This document shows positions 15,188 to 19,590 of a stretch of 19,590 bases of DNA, piece by piece. The notes under the pieces are model-generated. The model was not told where the DNA came from. It was given only the letters and a program-made list of their open reading frames with translations, and ran no database searches. Position 1 is the first letter of the stretch. Every line of letters starts with the position of its first letter. The stretch is from assembly GCA_000435675.1 (NCBI GenBank), contig FR895147.1, forward strand, positions 35,967-55,556, in the 5' to 3' direction. The position numbers and the translations under genes are program-made. The stretch comes from Eggerthella sp. CAG:298 (lineage in GTDB: Bacteria; Actinomycetota; Coriobacteriia; Coriobacteriales; Eggerthellaceae).

Positions 15188-15870
15188 TCCGCCCTAATAA
15201 TAATGTCTCCCATACCTACGACATTAACCTCGCCTACACATTCTCCGCCATTCAGAACAAGACCACCACTACTCTGGGTTGCCATATATGGCACGTATCC
15301 CCATCCTGTATTTATCGTGTGAGAAGTCGTAGTAAAGACCTTATCTAGCATTTGAGACCCTAGAGGTCCTTGGGCTACTGCCATGGATCTAGACAGAATA
15401 TTTGCGTATGAGGCTTTTTTCTCAACTGTGCCAACAGCTTTTGATATTTTAATTTTCCCATTTGAAATATCATAAGTTATTGCAATAACAACCCTGCCCG
15501 CTACCTGATTATTTTCGTCTGAGCCCGTATTTTGCAGCTGAACACCTGATGAAATCGTCCGCTTTGCTAAGGCTGCCTCGTATGTATTTGTAACACTACC
15601 ATCAGAATTGCTTTTGATCGTTAAAGCATCCTCCAGAAAGAAAGATGAATCTTGTATGCTCATTACTGAAGCACCATTTTTTGATCCATTTTCCAGCAAA
15701 ACCTCTCCATCTGTAGTGCTAACCGTACATCTAAACGATGGCCCAATCATGCTAGATGAAGCTTGCTCTTCTTTCAAAGTATCAGCAAAACTAATACTTG
15801 GTATAAGTAATAGTCCAGCGGTTGCCATAGCTCCTTTAGTTATTAGCTGACGTCTTGTAATATTTCCCAT
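15175..15870 (-). CDS. Exported protein with Tat-type signal, unknown family
   Basis: 231 residues; no family recognised. The N-terminus is a twin-arginine signal: TRRQLIT (res 5-11), then a weakly hydrophobic stretch GAMATAGLLLIPSISFA and a likely cleavage after SFA (about 29). The mature part is beta-rich in character (SFRCTVSTTDGEVLLENGSK; AGRVVIAITYDISNGKIKIS), with two cysteines that may pair. A Tat signal suggests export in folded form, yet no cofactor motif is visible. ATG 15870 has a strong AAGGAAAGGG site 5 nt upstream. It is the first gene of the island operon, with a candidate promoter 25-50 nt upstream and a G8 run just beyond. Confidence 0.78.
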   Translation of the reverse strand: MGNITRRQLITKGAMATAGLLLIPSISFADTLKEEQASSSMIGPSFRCTVSTTDGEVLLENGSKNGASVMSIQDSSFFLEDALTIKSNSDGSVTNTYEAALAKRTISSGVQLQNTGSDENNQVAGRVVIAITYDISNGKIKISKAVGTVEKKASYANILSRSMAVAQGPLGSQMLDKVFTTTSHTINTGWGYVPYMATQSSGGLVLNGGECVGEVNVVGMGDIIIRAEWTI

Positions 15871-15894
15871 AATATCCCTTTCCTTATATTGGAT

Positions 15895-15921
15895 ATGATA
15901 TGGTGCATATTACCAGGTCAA
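15895..15921 (-). promoter_or_regulatory. Candidate promoter of the island operon
   Basis: On the minus strand TTGACC (15921-15916) and TATCAT (15900-15895) are good hexamers but only 15 nt apart, which is suboptimal; TCATAT at 17 nt is a poorer alternative. It lies directly upstream of the ribosome binding site of the gene starting at 15870. Confidence 0.4.
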
Positions 15922-15930
15922 TAGGCTATT

Positions 15931-15970
15931 GGGGGGGGAAGTTTAAGCTATTATTTTCAATTATTTTCAG
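15931..15970. repeat. G8 homopolymer and 10-bp tandem repeat upstream of the island operon
   Basis: Eight consecutive G (15931-15938) lie 9 bp upstream of the candidate -35 box, followed at 15951-15970 by two copies of TTATTTTCA(A/G). Such tracts are slippage-prone and, upstream of a promoter, could tune expression; this is inference. Confidence 0.6.
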
Positions 15971-15984
15971 GTTAAGCAGTTGTA

Positions 15985-16006
15985 AGATACAGCTGCTTCT
16001 GTATCT
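15985..16006. repeat. Perfect short inverted repeat
   Basis: AGATACAG (15985-15992), 6-nt loop, CTGTATCT (15999-16006). It lies in the gene-free stretch between the island operon and tlyA, with no U-run on either side; it could be a protein-binding site or a weak hairpin. Confidence 0.45.
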
Positions 16007-16049
16007 AGAACTACTTATCTCTTGGGGCAATCGCAGAATAGACAAGTTC

Positions 16050-16085
16050 AAAAAGAAGGATCGAAGATAATCTATCTAGCGATCC
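16050..16085 (-). terminator. Intrinsic terminator downstream of tlyA
   Basis: On the minus strand GGATCG (16085-16080) and TATCT-type inner arms pair with CGATCC (16063-16058), closing a 3-nt loop, and the stem is followed by TTCTTTTTG. It lies about 110 nt past the tlyA stop and would separate ligA-tlyA transcription from the island operon. Confidence 0.6.
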
Positions 16086-16196
16086 TCTCTCAGAACAAAC
16101 AACGCTGTCCGCAATCACAAACACGGGCTTCCGCTGGCTCCATTCTAACTTGCTTCGATGGGTTTTTATACGCCTCAAGCCCGCTCTTCGCAGGCA

Positions 16197-16943
16197 TCAA
16201 CCCTTTTGATCTACCCTATAAACAGCATGAACCAAATACTCGATGTTGCCTGAAGTGCCTTTGATGGGCGATTCGCTCACGCCTTCCACGTGAAAACACA
16301 CATCCGTTAGCGCTTCTTCCACTTCGGCAACCACGCGCTCGCGCACTGCTGCGTCCACTACGATGCCGCCTTCTGTCTCCCCTTGCCTGCTCTCGAACTG
16401 TGGCTTAATAAGCCCCAGGAAAATAGTTCCCTCATGAGCGAGCGCGGCAAACACCGGCGCCAGCGATGCCATGCCGATGAAGCTCAAATCGCACACGATC
16501 ACATCGAAGGGCGCGCCCAAGTCTTCAGGGGCTGCAAGGCGGATATTCGTGCGCTCGAATACGCGCACGCGTTTATCTTGACGCACCTGCCAGGCAAGCT
16601 GGCCATAGTTCACATCAACGCAGGTGACTTCGGCAGCACCCGCTTGTAAAAGGCAATCGGTGAAGCCACCCGTTGAAGAGCCGATATCGATGCAGCGCAA
16701 GCCTGAAACATCGACCCCGAACCCATCGAGCGCGCCCTGTAACTTGTGGCCGCCGCGCGAAACGAATACACGCGCATTCTTCACGAAGATATCCGCATCG
16801 GGCGAAACCTTGAGGGCAGCGCTGGAAACATAGACATCATCGACACGCACCTCACGCGCGATCACCGCCCGCAACGCTGCGTCTGCATCAGGGAAATATC
16901 CCTGTTCAACGAGTATTTCATCAAGTCGTTGCTTCTTCATCAT
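16197..16943 (-). CDS. tlyA: TlyA family rRNA (cytidine-2'-O)-methyltransferase
   Basis: 248 residues. An S4 RNA-binding domain (about 4-60: QRLDEILVEQGYF) is followed by an FtsJ/RrmJ-type Rossmann methyltransferase. Seen: GGHKL (K67), the SAM loop CIDIGSSTGGFTDCLLQ (84-100), CDLSFI (D152), LIKPQFE (K180) and ESPIKG (E224), giving the K-D-K-E set of 2'-O-methyltransferases. TlyA methylates 16S C1409 and/or 23S C1920 and determines capreomycin susceptibility in mycobacteria. Two adjacent ATGs (16943, 16940) lack a clear ribosome binding site. The last ~67 codons have a diverged duplicate at 12905-13117, so this gene may be a chimera whose tail came with the island. It runs in the same direction as ligA, separated by a 129-bp palindrome. 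Confidence 0.92.
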   Translation of the reverse strand: MMKKQRLDEILVEQGYFPDADAALRAVIAREVRVDDVYVSSAALKVSPDADIFVKNARVFVSRGGHKLQGALDGFGVDVSGLRCIDIGSSTGGFTDCLLQAGAAEVTCVDVNYGQLAWQVRQDKRVRVFERTNIRLAAPEDLGAPFDVIVCDLSFIGMASLAPVFAALAHEGTIFLGLIKPQFESRQGETEGGIVVDAAVRERVVAEVEEALTDVCFHVEGVSESPIKGTSGNIEYLVHAVYRVDQKG

Positions 16944-16973
16944 GCACTATCTAAGTTGACCGAACAGCAAATA

Positions 16974-17102
16974 CGATGAACCCCGAGAACGCTCGCTCGA
17001 GGCAACGCGACCTTGAACTAACTTTTGCGCATCAATTGTCGCAAAAGTGGATTTCAAGGATCGCTTTTGCTTAGCCTCGCTCGCCATTCTCGGCGTTCAT
17101 CG
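16974..17102. repeat. Large imperfect palindrome between ligA and tlyA
   Basis: The arms begin CGATGAACCCCGAGAA (16974-16989) and end TTCTCGGCGTTCATCG (17087-17102), one mismatch in 16. Inside follow CGAGGC/GCCTCG (16998-17003/17074-17079), GCGA/TCGC, CCTTGAA/TTCAAGG (17011-17017/17053-17059) and ACTTTTGCG/CGCAAAAGT (17021-17029/17040-17048) around a 10-nt loop containing CAATTG. Folded, it is one long cruciform/hairpin that nearly fills the 161-bp gap. Size and symmetry recall ERIC- or MITE-type intergenic repeats, but no target-site duplication is evident. No U-run follows, so it is not a standard terminator. Confidence 0.85.
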
Positions 17103-17104
17103 CA

Positions 17105-19201
17105 CTATGCGCTCAGGTCGTCAGGAATACCGCCTTCATCGAGGATCCGTAAGAATTGACGCTCAGTCAGGATCGGCACGCCCAGCGTCTCTGCCTTGGT
17201 GCGCTTCGATCCCGCATCCTGCCCACAGATCACGTAACTCGTCTTCTTGGAAACGCTGCCCGAGACCTTCGCACCCAGCGCTTTCAAGCGCTCCCCTGCT
17301 TCATCGCGCGTCATGCCGGACTCGACCAAGCTGCCGGTCAAAACGAACGTAAGTCCTTCAAGCGGCTGTTCGCCCACTTCGACGATCTCTTCAACGAGCA
17401 CAAACCCTTCATCTTTCAGGCGCGCGAGCACAGCCTGGTTCGTTTCATTGGCCAAGAAGGAATGAACGCTCTCAGCGATCACAAGCCCGACGCCCGGAAT
17501 CGCAGAGAGTTCTTCCACGCTCGCCTTCGAAAGCGCCTCGAGCGAAGGATACGCATGCACGATCAGCTCTGCCGTGGTCTTGCCCACATGGCGAATGCCC
17601 AAACCGAACAATACGCGCGCGAACGAACGCGTCTTCGATTCTTCGAGCGCAACCATGAGCTTCTTCGCAACCACCTCACCGAGCAGGATCGGTTCACCCT
17701 CGCGATTAACGCGGTTCATATCCAAATTGGCAAGATCAGCTTCGGTGAGCTTGTAGTAATCGGTCACATCGGTCACTTTGCCCGTGGCGAGCAACCGCGT
17801 AACGATCTCTTCACCCATGCCTTCGATATCGAGCGCATTGCGGCTCGCCCAGTGGATAAGGCGCTCCTTCGCTTGCGCCGGGCAATCGAGCGAAACGCAA
17901 CGATAGACCGCTTCGCCTTCCTCGCGCACGATCGGAGAACCGCAGCTGGGGCAGTGCATCGGCATCTGCCAGGGCACTGAATCTTCAGGACGAAGCGAAA
18001 GGATGGAACCGAGCACCTCAGGGATCACGTCGCCCGCTTTGCGCACGACCACCGTATCGCCGATGCGTAAGTTCTTACGCGCGACCTCATCGCTGTTATG
18101 GAGCGTCGCGCGCGCCACCACCGAGCCAGCAACCCGCACCGGGTCGAGCTCGGCCACAGGCGTGAGCGCACCAGTGCGCCCCACCTGTACAGTGATATCA
18201 CGCAGGAGCGTGGTCTTCTCTTCGGGCGGGAACTTATACGCGATCGCCCAGCGCGGGGCACGCGAGGTAAATCCCAGTTCACGCTGCTGGGCGAAGGAAT
18301 CGATCTTCACCACCACCCCATCGATCTCATACGGCAAGCTGTCGCGCATCTCTAAGCAATGCTTGCAGAAATCGAGCACCTCGCTGCGTTTCTCACAACG
18401 GACCACATCAGGATTAACGTGAAAGCCGCATTCTCGCAGCCATGCAAGCAGCTCCCACTGCGAAGTGGCGGTGATGTTCGCCTCGTCGGCGATCGCATAG
18501 ATGAACGTGGAAAGTTCGCGCTCGGCGGTCACATGGTAATCCTTCTGGCGCAAGCTTCCAGCTGCCGCATTGCGCGGGTTCGCGAACGCTGGCTTGCCTT
18601 CTTTTGCAGCCTGGCGATTCAGCTTCTCGAAGCTCGCCTTCGACATATAGATCTCGCCACGCACCTCGATCGGCGTATCCAGATTCACGATGTGTTCCTT
18701 GCCTGCACTTGCCAGCTGCAGTGGCACATCGCGCACGGTGCGCACGTTCACGGTCACATCTTCACCCGTCGTGCCATCACCGCGCGTGGCCGCCATGACG
18801 AGCGATCCGTTGTCGTAGGTGAGCGCGATCGACGAACCATCGATCTTGAGCTCGCACACCACGGGAACGAAGCGCCCAAAGTGGCTCTCCATGCGGTCCA
18901 TCCAAGCTTCGAGCTCGTCAGTGTCGAGCGCATTATCGAGCGAATACATGCGAACTGCATGCTGAACGGGCGTGAATTGAGTCGCCACTGCCCCGCCCAC
19001 ACGCTGAGTTGGCGAAGACGGGTCGAGGAACTGAGGGTATTTCTTCTCGAGCGCATCGAGATCGCGCAGCAGTGAGTCAAAGGCCGCGTCGGAGATCTCG
19101 GGGGCATCCTTCACGTAGTAGAGATAGCTGTGATGTTCGATCTCATCGCGCAGCTTCTGGATGCGCTCGTGAGCATTGTTCTGTTGCGTTTCGTCTGCCA
19201 T
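17105..19201 (-). CDS. ligA: NAD-dependent DNA ligase LigA
   Basis: Essential replication/repair enzyme that seals nicks using NAD+. Its 698 residues show the complete domain order: Ia (HHSYLYYVKDAPEISDAAFD), the adenylation domain with the nucleotidyl lysine K119 in CELKIDGSSIA, the OB fold (TGALTPVAELDPV), a four-cysteine zinc finger (CPSCGSP...YRCVSLDCP, around 413-440), helix-hairpin-helix repeats (FARVLFGLGIRHVGKTTAE; LSAIPGVGLVIAESV) and a C-terminal BRCT domain (about 620-698: LEGLTFVLTGSL, GAKVSGSVSKKTSYVICG). ATG 19201 begins 9 nt after the nnrD stop, and its ribosome binding site AGGAAAGG lies in the last codons of nnrD, which suggests coupling. Confidence 0.97.
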   Translation of the reverse strand: MADETQQNNAHERIQKLRDEIEHHSYLYYVKDAPEISDAAFDSLLRDLDALEKKYPQFLDPSSPTQRVGGAVATQFTPVQHAVRMYSLDNALDTDELEAWMDRMESHFGRFVPVVCELKIDGSSIALTYDNGSLVMAATRGDGTTGEDVTVNVRTVRDVPLQLASAGKEHIVNLDTPIEVRGEIYMSKASFEKLNRQAAKEGKPAFANPRNAAAGSLRQKDYHVTAERELSTFIYAIADEANITATSQWELLAWLRECGFHVNPDVVRCEKRSEVLDFCKHCLEMRDSLPYEIDGVVVKIDSFAQQRELGFTSRAPRWAIAYKFPPEEKTTLLRDITVQVGRTGALTPVAELDPVRVAGSVVARATLHNSDEVARKNLRIGDTVVVRKAGDVIPEVLGSILSLRPEDSVPWQMPMHCPSCGSPIVREEGEAVYRCVSLDCPAQAKERLIHWASRNALDIEGMGEEIVTRLLATGKVTDVTDYYKLTEADLANLDMNRVNREGEPILLGEVVAKKLMVALEESKTRSFARVLFGLGIRHVGKTTAELIVHAYPSLEALSKASVEELSAIPGVGLVIAESVHSFLANETNQAVLARLKDEGFVLVEEIVEVGEQPLEGLTFVLTGSLVESGMTRDEAGERLKALGAKVSGSVSKKTSYVICGQDAGSKRTKAETLGVPILTERQFLRILDEGGIPDDLSA

Positions 19202-19210
19202 AGCGCCAGG

Positions 19211-19590
19211 CTACCTTTCCTCTTCATTCGTGGTATTGCAAGCTTCCTGCTGGTCAAGCTCGCCTAAGAACTTCTGTATGGCCTGCGGAAGGGATTCGAC
19301 CACCTCTTCGGCACACACGCTCACTTCACTGAACTGCTCGGCTGCGATCCTCCCCGCTTCACCATGAAGCGCCACACCCAAGCACGCCGCTTTGAAAGGA
19401 GCGACCCCTTGAGCGAGCAAGCCGCCGATCGTGCCAGCAAGCACATCCCCCGTGCCTGCCTTTGCGAGCGCTGCGGTTCCAGCAGTGTAGACCTCTGTGC
19501 GAGCGCCATCGGAAATGATCGTCTCGGGCCCTTTCAGTACGATGATCGATTTATAGGAGCGCGCACGCTTCTTTGCAGCCTTCTCGGGAT
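19211..19590 (-). CDS. nnrD: ADP/ATP-dependent NAD(P)H-hydrate dehydratase, C-terminal part
   Basis: Metabolite-repair enzyme that converts hydrated NAD(P)H (NADHX/NADPHX) back to NAD(P)H. The 5' end lies beyond the right edge; about 126 codons are seen. The ribokinase-like fold is shown by VLKGPETIISDG, the family signature AKAGTGDVLAGTIGGLLAQG in two halves (GTGDVLAG and GGLLAQG), and the following ACLGVALHGEAG. Whether a YjeF N-terminal epimerase domain is fused upstream cannot be seen. The C-terminal ~30 residues (EELDQQEACNTTNEEER-like acidic end) are non-conserved and overlap the ligA ribosome binding site. Confidence 0.9.
   Translation of the reverse strand, partial: PEKAAKKRARSYKSIIVLKGPETIISDGARTEVYTAGTAALAKAGTGDVLAGTIGGLLAQGVAPFKAACLGVALHGEAGRIAAEQFSEVSVCAEEVVESLPQAIQKFLGELDQQEACNTTNEEER

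Larger units (their letters stand above)
13118..16196. mobile_element. A+T-rich genomic island inserted at the tlyA 3' end
   Basis: About 3.1 kb whose G+C is clearly below its flanks (near 40% by eye against the high fifties), with A/T-ending codons in all genes. It is bounded on the left by a tlyA tail fragment and on the right by the intact tlyA 3' end. It carries three leftward genes for exported or anchored proteins and three gene-free or structured stretches. No integrase, transposase, relaxase, phage or terminal-repeat signature was found, so the mode of entry is open: site-specific integration with loss of the integrase, or homologous replacement through the conserved tlyA tail. Boundaries are inferred from the homology break at 13117 and the tlyA stop at 16197. 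Confidence 0.65.

Noticed and set aside
13118..16196. Search for integrase, transposase, CRISPR array, tRNA att site or toxin-antitoxin in the island
   Set aside because: No tyrosine/serine recombinase motifs, DDE motifs, spaced repeats or tRNA-like sequence could be seen on either strand.
17156..17980. Plus-strand open frame of 274 codons opposite ligA
   Set aside because: Antisense to the zinc finger, HhH and BRCT regions of LigA; no motifs of its own.

Overview
The window looks like chromosome of a moderately high-G+C anaerobic actinobacterium. A member of the Coriobacteriia (Eggerthellaceae/Atopobiaceae-like) is my best guess, based on gene content (a giant 2-hydroxyacyl-CoA dehydratase activase fusion, a TrpB2-type synthase under a T-box, nnrD-ligA-tlyA order), strong AGGAG-type ribosome binding sites and codon choice. 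This placement is inference; no rRNA or other decisive marker is present.

Left part (1-4780): a leftward TrpB2-type tryptophan synthase beta gene, cut by the window edge, sits behind a consensus-like promoter and a complete transcriptional T-box riboswitch whose specifier reads as UGG (Trp). Next comes a leftward operon ridA-rsmI-low-molecular-weight phosphatase. Divergent from ridA is ilvA (threonine ammonia-lyase). RidA removes the reactive enamine/imine products that IlvA makes, so the two genes form a functional pair back to back. ilvA ends in an intrinsic terminator.

Middle part (4790-12908): a leftward operon of a TetR-family regulator, a 1571-residue tandem-ATPase (HgdC/BcrAD-BadFG) plus DUF2229 plus HgdB-like fusion, and a membrane-anchored zinc-ribbon/DUF6273 protein translationally coupled to it. 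The tetR promoter overlaps a perfect AATGAAC-N5-GTTCATT palindrome with a third half-site in the -10 box, the probable autoregulatory operator. Divergent from tetR, across about 400 gene-free bases with short tandem repeats, is a UPF0210 (DUF711/PFL-like) gene.

Right part (12905-19590): the housekeeping order nnrD-ligA-tlyA runs leftward. tlyA (rRNA 2'-O-methyltransferase) is intact at 16197-16943, but a second, diverged copy of only its last ~67 codons lies at 12905-13117, abutting the UPF0210 gene. Between the two tlyA ends is a visibly A+T-richer ~3.1-kb island carrying three unrecognised leftward genes, all for exported or membrane-anchored proteins, one with a Tat-type signal. The simplest reading is that foreign DNA entered at the 3' end of tlyA, brought a replacement gene tail, and left the original tail stranded, as the e14 prophage does with icd in E. 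coli. No integrase or transposase is visible in the island. A ~129-bp imperfect palindrome fills the space between ligA and tlyA.

Most novel candidates: the island at tlyA with its three-gene exported cluster; the large palindrome; and the TetR/giant activase/DUF6273 operon, whose substrate is unknown.
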